NCBI GenBank assembly: GCA_021827495.1
Contig: JAKAVN010000014.1
Location: 1 to 41,616, forward strand
Reading direction: 5' to 3'
DNA: 41,616 bases
DNA from: Deltaproteobacteria bacterium
GTDB taxonomy: Bacteria; Desulfobacterota; Binatia; Binatales; Binataceae
The position numbers and the translations under genes are program-made. This document shows positions 9,668-18,216 of the stretch, piece after piece (within the stretch, counting starts at the first letter, position 1; each line of letters opens with the position of its first letter). The notes under the pieces were generated by a model. That model did no database searches and was not told the DNA's origin. It worked only from the letters and a program-made list of their open reading frames with translations.

Positions 9668-10828
9668 ATGGCAAAGGTCATCCGGGCGATCGAAACGAAA
9701 CTCATCCACGCGGGCGAGCCGGAGCCGCTCATCGGCGGCGCGGTCGCGATGCCGATATTTCAGTCGGCGACCTTCGCCTATCGCGGCGAGCAAACCTACC
9801 ACGACCTGCGCTACATCCGGCTCAGCAACACGCCCAATCACGAGGTGCTGCATCGCAAGCTGGCGGCGCTCGAGAATGCCGAAGCGGCGCTGGTAACGGC
9901 GAGCGGGATGGCGGCGATTTCGACCACGCTGCTGGCGCTGCTCGGCGCGGACGGCCATCTGCTGGCCCAGGATTGCCTATACGGCGGCACTCACGACCTG
10001 CTCACGTCCGATTTGCCGGCGCTGGGGATAAAGACGGATTTCATCGACGGCAACGACCCGGCCTCGTGGCGCCAAAGGCTAACCCAGCGCACGCGTGCGA
10101 TTTACGTCGAGACGGTTTCCAATCCGCTGATGGGCGTGGCGGACCTGCGCGCGGTGGTCGAGTTCGCCAATGCGCACGGGCTGGTGTCGATCATCGACAA
10201 CACGTTCGCAAGCCCGGTGAACTTCCGTCCGGCCGAGATGGGCTTCGATCTCTCGCTGCACAGTTGCACCAAGTATTTAAACGGCCACTCGGATATCGTG
10301 GCCGGCGCCGTGATCGGACGCTCCGAACTGGTGCGGAAGGTGGCGCATAAGCTCAACCATCTGGGCGGCGTGCTCGATCCGCACGCCTGCTTTCTGCTGC
10401 ATCGCGGGATGAAGACGCTGGCGGTGCGGGTGCGCTACCAGAACGAGAGCGCGCTCAAGATCGCGCGTTTTCTGGAGGCCCATCCCAAGGTCCGCCAGGT
10501 CAACTACCCGGGCCTGGAGAGCAGCCCCGACCATCTGCGCGCCTGCGAGCTGCTCGATGGTTTCGGCGGGATGCTGAGCTTCGAAGTGGAGGGCGGAGTG
10601 GCCGCCGCCAACGGCTTTATCGCGCATGTCACGCTGCCCATCTCGGCGCCCAGCCTGGGCGGGGTCGAGAGCCTGATCACGCGGCCTGCGACGACCTCGC
10701 ATTCCGGAATGTCAGCCGAGGAGCGCTCGCGCGCCGGGATCGCCGAGGGGCTGATCCGTTTCTCGGTGGGACTCGAAGCGACCGAGGATTTGATCGAGGA
10801 TTTTACGCGCGCCCTGGCCGCTTGCTGA
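9668..10828 (+). CDS. Cys/Met-metabolism PLP-dependent enzyme (cystathionine gamma-synthase/-lyase or methionine gamma-lyase type)
   Basis: MAKVIRAIETKLIHAGEPEP...; LVTASGMAAISTTLLALL, YVETVSNPLMGVADL, IDNTFASP, LHSCTKYLNGHSDIVAG (PLP Lys), SLGGVESLITRPATTSHSGMSAEER. RBS GGAGG upstream of ATG 9668. Confidence 0.92.
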   Translation: MAKVIRAIETKLIHAGEPEPLIGGAVAMPIFQSATFAYRGEQTYHDLRYIRLSNTPNHEVLHRKLAALENAEAALVTASGMAAISTTLLALLGADGHLLAQDCLYGGTHDLLTSDLPALGIKTDFIDGNDPASWRQRLTQRTRAIYVETVSNPLMGVADLRAVVEFANAHGLVSIIDNTFASPVNFRPAEMGFDLSLHSCTKYLNGHSDIVAGAVIGRSELVRKVAHKLNHLGGVLDPHACFLLHRGMKTLAVRVRYQNESALKIARFLEAHPKVRQVNYPGLESSPDHLRACELLDGFGGMLSFEVEGGVAAANGFIAHVTLPISAPSLGGVESLITRPATTSHSGMSAEERSRAGIAEGLIRFSVGLEATEDLIEDFTRALAAC

Positions 10829-11049
10829 GGCTCGCCCGTCAACGCGACACCGCCCGCGGCGCGCTTTATGCTTCTCCTCTGATCGCGGGCAGATTTCGCA
10901 CATGGATTGCGTCTGATTCGAGACGCTTGGCGGTCTCGATGCCTCAATCCTGAGTCATAGCGGAACAGAAACATTCGGCATAGGTCGGCGGGACTCGCCG
11001 GTGGTGGACACTCCCGCACAGGTTAAACCGTTTAAGAGCGGGATCGCGC

Positions 11050-14000
11050 TTGTTACGACGAATTGCTACGATTATGCGGCTTTTCCGTCTCGGGGGACCG
11101 TTGGCAAAGAGCCAGCCTATGGCAGTCAGGAAAACCGGGCCGACAGCTTCGAGCGTTGACGCGCGTACGTCGGCCGATACGCTGACGTGCGCAGCGCCCA
11201 CTCCAGCCATAGAATTTGAGCCGCGGGAGGGCGGGCGGCTGGCCGAGGCGTACGATTCCGCGACGATGAGTCGGGGCTGGAGCCTGCGCCTGATGCGCTC
11301 GGGCGCGGCCCTGCTGGTCATCTTCGAGGTCATATACTTCATCTTTGATCGCTATATTTCTCCACCGCTGACGCCGGCAACTACAGCGCTGCACGCTGGC
11401 GCGGTGGGCCTCACGGTGCTTGTGCTGGCGCTCACGACGTCAAAACGTTTCGAGCGCAAGTGGCAGCCGATCTGCCTTGCGAACCTGCTGGCGATCTATG
11501 GAGTAACGCTGGCACTACGGCTGCTCAACGGCGAGACCGAGCCGCTGTTCATCACTGTGGCGCTCAGCCTGGTTGGCACTGGCGCGCTACTGCCGTGGTC
11601 GAATCGCTGGCAGGCCGGGCTGAGCGCGGCTGCTTTGGCCACGATGGGGATGCTGGCGTTAGTGCCTGCGCCGGCCGACTCGCAGGTCGGCTACCAATGC
11701 GTTGGCGTGCTGACAGCAGCCATCCTCGGGCACTTTATCCTGCTGATGCGCCATGGGTACCAAGCCGAACTGGCCGGGTGGATGAGCAGCCTGCGCGACA
11801 GCCATCAGGACTTGGCCGACGCGCTCGCGCGCAGCGCGGCGGTAATGGCCGAGCGCGAGCTGGCCGAGCGCCGCCTGCGCAACAGCGAAGCGAAGCTGCG
11901 CAAGGTGTTCGAGGCGAGCTGCGACGCGATCACCATCAACCGGCTGAGTGACGGCCGCTATCTCGACCGCAACCAAGGCTTCTGCGACGAAACGGGATAC
12001 ACGCGCGAGGAGACCCTCGGGCGCACCCCGGGCGAGATGGGGCTCTGGGCCGACCTGGAGCAGCTGCGGAGCTTCTTGCGCCTGCTCAAGGCCGAGGGGC
12101 GAGTGCGCAATCTCGAGTGCACCTTCCGCGCGAAGAACGGCCGCCTCGCTCAGCACCTGATGTCGGCCTCGGTGATGGAGCTCGATGGCGAGGCCTGCGT
12201 GGTGTCGATCATGCGTAACATCGGCGAGCTCAAGCAGACCCAGCGCGAACTGGCCGAGGCACGCGAGGCGCTCTCGGCCGAGGTGCGCGAACTCGAAGCG
12301 AGCCAGCGCCACTTGCGCAACCGCGAAGCCGATCTGCACAAGGTGTTCGAGGCCAGCGTCGACGCGATCGCGATCAGCCGCATCCCCGACGCCCGCCTGC
12401 TCGACTGCAACCTCGAGTTCCTCAGGATAACCGGGCTCAGCCGCGAAGAAACGCGGGCGTTGACCATACCCGAGATGGCCATCTGGGCCCGTGTCGAGCA
12501 GTACCGGGATTTCGTCCGCCAGCTCAAGGAGCACGGCTTCGTGCGCGGCATGGAGATCGACCTGAGAAGGCGCGACGGCGTGGTGATGCCCTTCCTCCTA
12601 TCGGCGGTAAAGACTGAGATCGACGGCCAGCCCTGTGTCGTGACCGTCACCCGCGACATCAGCCAGCTCAAGCGCACGGAGTGCGAGCTGGTCGCCGCGC
12701 GCGAGGCCGCGCTGGCCGGGTCGGAGGCCAAGTCCGAGTTCCTCTCGGTCATGTCGCATGAGATCCGCACGCCGATGAACGCGATCCTCGGGATGGCCGA
12801 CCTGCTGTGGGAAACGCCGCTCGGGGCGGAGCAGCGGCGCTATCTCGACACCATGCGTAGGAACGGCAACTCGCTGCTCAGCCTGATAAACGGCATCCTC
12901 GACCTGGCCAAGGTCGAGAGCGGGCGGCTGAGCCTCGAGCGCGTCGGCTTCAACCTGGTCGAACTGTGTGAGGATGTGATCGAGACGCTGGGCGTGCGCG
13001 CCCACGAAAAGGGCCTCGAACTGGCACTGCGCATCCGGCCCGGCGTCTCCACCGCGCTGATCGGCGATCCGCTGCGCCTGCGCCAGATTCTGATCAATCT
13101 GCTCGGCAACGCGATCAAATTCACCAAGCACGGCGAAGTGACGTTGACCGTCGAGGCGGCCGCCCCCGCGCAGTTGAGCGAATTCCTGGTCCCGCCGCCC
13201 GGGACCGAAGCCGCCTGCGGACCCTTGGACGCCGACACGCCGCAGACCCGCCAGCTCCTGCGCTTCGTGGTCCGCGACACCGGCGTAGGGATCGCCGCCG
13301 ACAAGCTGGAGGCAATCTTCTCGAACTTCACTCAAGCCGATTCGACCATCGGCCGCAAATACGGCGGCAGTGGCCTCGGACTGGCGATCGTCAAGCGCCT
13401 GGTCGAGTTGATGAACGGACAGATCGAAGCCGACAGCCGTCTCGGCGAGGGCACCACTTTAAGCTTTGTCGTCCCGCTCGACATTCAGCCTGGAGCCGCC
13501 ACGGGATCGCCTGCTTGCGCCGCCGCAGCCGACGGCCATGCGTATCGCAACGGCGGCGCGGCGACTGGGGCGGCGGATGCCGCCGCTGTCCCGCCCGGCG
13601 CCGCCAGGCCGCGCGCGGTGGCGCGCGGCGCCACCGCGATGGTCACGCGGCCGCTCAGAATTCTGCTCGCCGAAGATTCCCCGGATAACCGCCTCTTGAT
13701 CGAAGTCTATCTCAAGAGCACTCCGTACCGGCTCGATTACGCGGAGGACGGCGAGGCCGCGGTGCGCAAGTTCATGACCGCACAGTATGACGCGATCCTG
13801 ATGGACCTCCAGATGCCCGTGATGGACGGCTACGAAGCGGTCGCCGAAATCCGCCGCCTGGAGCAAACCGGCCATCGCCGCCGCACGCCGATCATCGTTT
13901 TGACAGCCTCCGCGGACGACGAAGCGGCCCGCATGAGTTTTAAAATGGGATGCGACGCCCACGTGACCAAACCGGTGAAACGCTCCACCCTGCTCGAAGC

Positions 14001-14400
14001 GATCCGCGACGCGGTCGAGCCGGCCGCGCAAGCCGCGCCCTCCAGCATCGGCAACGGCGGCTCCGCAGACCCCGCCGCAAAGGTCCCGCAGGAGCCGCTC
14101 GTGGTTCAGCTCGACCAGGATCTGCGCGACCTCGTCCCGGGCTTTCTCGCCCGCAAGCGCGAGGACGCCTGCGCTATCCTGGCCGCGGCGGAGCACGGCG
14201 AATCCGAAGCCATCGCACGGCTGGGCCACAACATGCGGGGCGAAGGCGGCAGCTATGGACTCGACACAATCAGCGAAATCGGCCGGGAACTCGAGCAGGC
14301 GGGCAAGGTAAGCGACCTCGACGCGGCAAGGCGCCTGGCCCGCAATCTGATTAGCTTCCTCGACCGGATCGAGATCGTATACCACCCGACGGAAGACTGA
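11050..14400 (+). CDS. Membrane hybrid sensor histidine kinase (TM region - PAS - PAS - HisKA - HATPase - REC - HPt)
   Basis: Hydrophobic N-terminal segments; two tandem PAS units (RKVFEASCDAITINR.., HKVFEASVDAIAISR..); SVMSHEIRTPMNAILGM H-box; GTGVGIAADK, GGSGLGLAIVKRLVELM; REC ILLAEDSPDNRLL..DAILMDLQMPVMDGYEAV; HPt-like HNMRGEGGSYG. Exact start uncertain (11119 or 11266 also possible). Confidence 0.92.
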   Translation: MLRRIATIMRLFRLGGPLAKSQPMAVRKTGPTASSVDARTSADTLTCAAPTPAIEFEPREGGRLAEAYDSATMSRGWSLRLMRSGAALLVIFEVIYFIFDRYISPPLTPATTALHAGAVGLTVLVLALTTSKRFERKWQPICLANLLAIYGVTLALRLLNGETEPLFITVALSLVGTGALLPWSNRWQAGLSAAALATMGMLALVPAPADSQVGYQCVGVLTAAILGHFILLMRHGYQAELAGWMSSLRDSHQDLADALARSAAVMAERELAERRLRNSEAKLRKVFEASCDAITINRLSDGRYLDRNQGFCDETGYTREETLGRTPGEMGLWADLEQLRSFLRLLKAEGRVRNLECTFRAKNGRLAQHLMSASVMELDGEACVVSIMRNIGELKQTQRELAEAREALSAEVRELEASQRHLRNREADLHKVFEASVDAIAISRIPDARLLDCNLEFLRITGLSREETRALTIPEMAIWARVEQYRDFVRQLKEHGFVRGMEIDLRRRDGVVMPFLLSAVKTEIDGQPCVVTVTRDISQLKRTECELVAAREAALAGSEAKSEFLSVMSHEIRTPMNAILGMADLLWETPLGAEQRRYLDTMRRNGNSLLSLINGILDLAKVESGRLSLERVGFNLVELCEDVIETLGVRAHEKGLELALRIRPGVSTALIGDPLRLRQILINLLGNAIKFTKHGEVTLTVEAAAPAQLSEFLVPPPGTEAACGPLDADTPQTRQLLRFVVRDTGVGIAADKLEAIFSNFTQADSTIGRKYGGSGLGLAIVKRLVELMNGQIEADSRLGEGTTLSFVVPLDIQPGAATGSPACAAAADGHAYRNGGAATGAADAAAVPPGAARPRAVARGATAMVTRPLRILLAEDSPDNRLLIEVYLKSTPYRLDYAEDGEAAVRKFMTAQYDAILMDLQMPVMDGYEAVAEIRRLEQTGHRRRTPIIVLTASADDEAARMSFKMGCDAHVTKPVKRSTLLEAIRDAVEPAAQAAPSSIGNGGSADPAAKVPQEPLVVQLDQDLRDLVPGFLARKREDACAILAAAEHGESEAIARLGHNMRGEGGSYGLDTISEIGRELEQAGKVSDLDAARRLARNLISFLDRIEIVYHPTED

Positions 14401-14509
14401 TTTTTTCACCGACCCTCGCGGCGCGCCTCCACTGGCGGCGCTTCGGCAACTCGCGCGCATGCGCCCATCGCCTCGCGATCCATCCTCGCGTGCGCGCCCG
14501 CACGAACGG

Positions 14510-14908
14510 CTAGGGCAATGCGGCGACGGCCTCGATTTCGATCAGCAGCCCGTCGATCGCCAGCGCCGCCACGCCGATGAGCGTCGACGCGGGCGCGTTC
14601 TCCTTGGGAAAGAACTCGCGGCGCATGTCGGCAATCGCCCGGTAGTCGTCCGGTTTGTAGTTGACCACGTAGGTGTTCATCTTGACCACGTCGGCGAGCG
14701 ACGCGCCGGCGCTCTTGAGCGCCGCGGCCAGGTTCTCGGCCGCCTTGCGCGCCTGCGTTTTCAGATCGCCGCGGCCCACTATCTGGCCCTCCTTGTCGAC
14801 CGCCACCTGGCCCGCGACGAACAGCATCCGGCCGCCCGCAACCGTGACGACGTGAGTGTAGCCGCGCGGGGCATGGAGGGTGTCTGGGTTGATGAACTTC
14901 TTTTCCAT
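14510..14908 (-). CDS. RidA/YjgF family protein
   Basis: 132 aa; FVAGQVAVDKEGQIVGRGDLKTQARKAAENLAAALKSAGASLADVVKMNTYV, APASTLIGVAALAIDGLLIEIEAVAA. Confidence 0.93.
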   Translation of the reverse strand: MEKKFINPDTLHAPRGYTHVVTVAGGRMLFVAGQVAVDKEGQIVGRGDLKTQARKAAENLAAALKSAGASLADVVKMNTYVVNYKPDDYRAIADMRREFFPKENAPASTLIGVAALAIDGLLIEIEAVAALP

Positions 14909-15020
14909 CGCCGGTCTCCTTACTCATGCGCCGGGGAGCAGTTGCGCAATTCGCCGGGCAACGCGCTCACGGCCTGTCAGCTTTGAGCCTTCGATACGGC
15001 GTCACAACCTCGCCGGGGCC

Positions 15021-16922
15021 CTAAAACTTCGAGTACCAGGGCGAGCGATGTGGATCCCGGAGCTGGAAGTCGATCTGGAAGGCCCGCAACAGCGTGCCCT
15101 GCTCGTGCTCCAGCGAGAGCCGGGCGTCCTCGAGGTCAACCTCGGCCTGCACCTGGTTGCCCTGCGCCGAGATCAACTGCTCCTGGAACTGCAACAGGTC
15201 ATGCGTGGTCGCCATGCCGACCTTGAAGCGCACTTCCTCGTCGTGGAGCGATTGCGCGGCGTAGTAGGTCGCCTCGCGGGTGGCCTGGACACGCTTCTGG
15301 TCGGCCCCGAGGTTGGCGAGCGCGGTCTGCACGGCGACCACCGCGGTCGAGATCGACGCCCGGTACTGCATCCTCATCGTCTCGTACTGCACACGGGTCT
15401 GCGCCAGCACCGCGCGCGCGGCGGCGTTGTCGATCGGGAACTCGAAGTTCATTACCGCCGCGTAGTTGTAAAAGCTGAAGCCCCACAGGCGACTGAGCGC
15501 GTCGCCGTAGAGGCCTTTGAACGGCAGCCTGATGCCTTGCGTCGCCAACCTTGTAGTGCAGTTGGGCGTGATGCCGGGAAACACCGAGAGGCAGTTAGTC
15601 GCGCCGGCGGTGGAGGTGAGGCCGAACTGCGCGCCCAGGTTGAGTTGCGGCAGGGTCTGGTTCTCGGAGAACTTGACCTGCATCAGGGCGCCGCGGATCG
15701 CCTCGCGCATCGCCGCCAGCGAGGGCCGATACTGAATCGCGGTCTCCAGTGCGACCTCCTCGTTAGGGTTATTCTCCCTGGCCGGATTAGGCTTGTCGGT
15801 CGGCTCGATCTCCTGCGGCATGAAGGTCGACGACGGGTTCAGCATTATGTCCTGGCGCAGCGCCGCGCGCGCGGCGCGCGCCGCCGCTTGGGCGGTGTAG
15901 ACGTTGGCCGCCGAGGTCGCTTCGGCGGATTGCGCCTCCTGCAGATCGATCGGCGCGAGGGTGCCGACCTGCAAGGCGATCCGGTTCTGGCGCACCAGAT
16001 CACTGTTGAGCCTGAGCGCATACTCGGCCACTTGCAGGTTCTCCTCGGCCTGCACCAGGTTCCAATAGTCGGTGCCGACCCGGAGCACGAAGTCTTCGAT
16101 ATTCTGCTCCATGTTCCACTGCGACTGCTTCTGCGAGGACTGGGCGATACGCACGTTGAGCGTGGCGAAGTTCCAGCCGAAGTTGCGCAACAGCGGCTGC
16201 GACACCGACAAATCGAGTTGCGGAACGTATGCCGGGTTGACCGAAGAGAAGATCGAGTTGGAATAGAGGCGCTGGTTGTCGAAGGTGATGCCGAAGGTGC
16301 CGTTAGTCAGCGCCGACACCTTGTTGAGCCCGAAGTTCCAGTCGTACAACTTGTTGGTAAACGCGTTGCCGCTGGCCTCGAATGGCGAGGTGACCGGCAC
16401 CACGCTCTTCATGATGTCGCTTTCGGCGGCGAGCGACGGATCGAACGCGCCGTTGGCGGTCTTGACCGCCTCCTCGCTGGCCAGCGGATCAAGCTCGGCC
16501 ACTTTGACGCTGGGATTGTTCATCAGCGCGATATAAATCGCCTGCTTCAGCGACAGGCCGCGCACCGTGTCGTCGCGCGAGCGCAGGTAGGATTGGCTGA
16601 TGATGCTCTCGGGCGGCACCTGCTCGGTGGGCGACATCTGCTTGGCGAAGATTCCGGGCAGCGACAGCACCGAGGCGCCCTGCTCAAACGGCGCGGTCTG
16701 GCTCGAGGGCGTGTCGAGGTCGGGCGCGGGCTGCTCGGGCACCGGGATGACCTGTTGGTTGCGCGGGGTGGCGATCGGCGGCAACTTCGGCACGCCAACG
16801 GCAAGCCCCGACGGTGGCGCGGCCGCTGGCATCGGCGCCGTCTGTGCGCGCGGCGAAGAGGCTCCGCCCGCCAGCGCCGGCAAAATCAACATCATGAGCA
16901 CGGCAAAGGTCTTGCGCAACAT
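15021..16922 (-). CDS. TolC-family outer membrane efflux protein
   Basis: Start MLRKTFAVLMMLILPALAGGASS (signal peptide); paired OEP-type regions (GLSLKQAIYIALMNNPSVKVAELD; EVALETAIQYRPSLAAMREAIRGA); Ala/Gln-rich coiled coils. Confidence 0.88.
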   Translation of the reverse strand: MLRKTFAVLMMLILPALAGGASSPRAQTAPMPAAAPPSGLAVGVPKLPPIATPRNQQVIPVPEQPAPDLDTPSSQTAPFEQGASVLSLPGIFAKQMSPTEQVPPESIISQSYLRSRDDTVRGLSLKQAIYIALMNNPSVKVAELDPLASEEAVKTANGAFDPSLAAESDIMKSVVPVTSPFEASGNAFTNKLYDWNFGLNKVSALTNGTFGITFDNQRLYSNSIFSSVNPAYVPQLDLSVSQPLLRNFGWNFATLNVRIAQSSQKQSQWNMEQNIEDFVLRVGTDYWNLVQAEENLQVAEYALRLNSDLVRQNRIALQVGTLAPIDLQEAQSAEATSAANVYTAQAAARAARAALRQDIMLNPSSTFMPQEIEPTDKPNPARENNPNEEVALETAIQYRPSLAAMREAIRGALMQVKFSENQTLPQLNLGAQFGLTSTAGATNCLSVFPGITPNCTTRLATQGIRLPFKGLYGDALSRLWGFSFYNYAAVMNFEFPIDNAAARAVLAQTRVQYETMRMQYRASISTAVVAVQTALANLGADQKRVQATREATYYAAQSLHDEEVRFKVGMATTHDLLQFQEQLISAQGNQVQAEVDLEDARLSLEHEQGTLLRAFQIDFQLRDPHRSPWYSKF

Positions 16923-17131
16923 TTGGGTCCGAAACCTCCTTGAGTAGCCTGCGGACTTACACCAAGACGAAACTGCTGGCTGGTGCGTTTCGCAAATCGG
17001 GCGAAAGGCGCACAGGGCACTTTTGCCCAAACGCGCCGCGCTTGCAACGCGCCGCCGCCTTCCGGATCATAGCCGGGCGCGCTATCGATTCGCCGGATGC
17101 GCCCGCGCGAAAGCGACCGCCGCATCATCCG

Positions 17132-17719
17132 ATGAGAATTTCTTCGGCCTCGAGCGGAATCACTCGCTTCGCACCCGCCATTGCGCTGGCACTCGCCATC
17201 GCGGGACACGCCGGCATCGCGCACGCGCAAGCGCCCGCGCCACCGCCTGGTCCCCCGCCGCTGACGCAGCCCTCGGTGCCGGTTTTGCCCGGCGCGCCGG
17301 CGCCGCTGGTGAGTGTGCCGCTGGTGGTGTCGACGCCGCTGGCAACGCCCGTGCCCATTCCAACCGCGTTGCCGACGCCTGTGCCACGGCTATTCAATTG
17401 CAGTTGCTTTACCACGGCCTCGGGTACGCAATGGTCGGGCACTGTGACGGCGCCCGATTATGCGGCGGCGCGCGCCGCCGCGTCAGGCGCCTGTTTCAGC
17501 TACCTCATGCGCACGCCGCAGTCGCCTTTTATTCCGCCCGTACAGTCTCCGGGGCTCAATGCCGAGACCGAAGCCAATGCCGCGGCTGCGGCCACGCCCG
17601 GCGTTGGAGCGATGGCTGGGGGACCGTTAACGGGCGCCTCAAACTCGCCTGCCGCGGCCTTGCAGAACTCCCCTTCGCTTACCGGGCAGACCTTCTGCAA
17701 CGTCTGCGCCTGTAACTGA
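17132..17719 (+). CDS. Secreted Pro-rich protein with Cys-containing termini, function unknown
   Basis: Signal peptide (FAPAIALALAIAGHAGIAHAQA), Pro/Val/Thr-rich linker, FNCSC...GACFSYL... and C-terminal TFCNVCACN*. Confidence 0.65.
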   Translation: MRISSASSGITRFAPAIALALAIAGHAGIAHAQAPAPPPGPPPLTQPSVPVLPGAPAPLVSVPLVVSTPLATPVPIPTALPTPVPRLFNCSCFTTASGTQWSGTVTAPDYAAARAAASGACFSYLMRTPQSPFIPPVQSPGLNAETEANAAAAATPGVGAMAGGPLTGASNSPAAALQNSPSLTGQTFCNVCACN

Positions 17720-17775
17720 GCTCCGCGCGGCGATGCCGCGGCGAGGCCGTGAAACCCGCCGCCCTCGCCACGCGC

Positions 17776-18024
17776 CTACTCGATGTCGTCCTGGCTGGGC
17801 GGCGGCGAACTCTGGCTGGGCGGCGGCGAACTGTTGGGTGGCTTAGCCTGGCTGGATTGGTGATGGCCCGACTCGTACTTGTAGCCCTGGTAGGCGAGAC
17901 TCGGAACCGCAAGCCACAGGCAGCCGCTGCATCCCGCGCTCATCGCCAATAGCGCCACCGCCGCCGCCAACCGCGCCGCCACCGACCTCCATCCATCTTT
18001 ACGCTTGCCACCTTGGTATTTCAT
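17776..18024 (-). CDS. Small lipoprotein, paralog A (MKYQGGKRKD...)
   Basis: 82 aa; lipobox-like LAMSAGC; shares N-terminus and upstream DNA with 20391-20633. Confidence 0.7.
   Translation of the reverse strand: MKYQGGKRKDGWRSVAARLAAAVALLAMSAGCSGCLWLAVPSLAYQGYKYESGHHQSSQAKPPNSSPPPSQSSPPPSQDDIE
17791..17832. repeat. Perfect 21-bp tandem duplication (CTGGCTGGGCGGCGGCGAACT x2)
   Basis: Encodes SSPPPSQ x2 in lipoprotein A on the minus strand. Confidence 0.95.
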
Positions 18025-18216
18025 CGGTATTTCATCCTGGCTCCCCTCTTGGCAAGGCCACCATCAAAAAGTCGCAAGAACCCTGCATGGCCACGCCCTG
18101 CTGCTTGAGTTGCGCCCGAGAAGAGACGTATGTTCTGAGCGCTTGGGCCCGGAGTAGTACGCAGCGATTTAAGACGCGCAAGACCCGACGGCTCAGTTTG
18201 CGGACGGAGGTATATC

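Noticed and set aside
11005-11095. Possible c-di-GMP (GEMM-I) riboswitch (GCACAGGUUAAACC resembles GCACAGGGCAAACC)
   Set aside because: The hallmark GGGACGCAAAGCC segment and second receptor helix are not recognisable; resemblance limited to a short stretch.
14880-16943. 687-aa plus-strand ORF antisense to the TolC-family gene
   Set aside because: Shadow ORF; the minus strand has a signal peptide and OEP family features.
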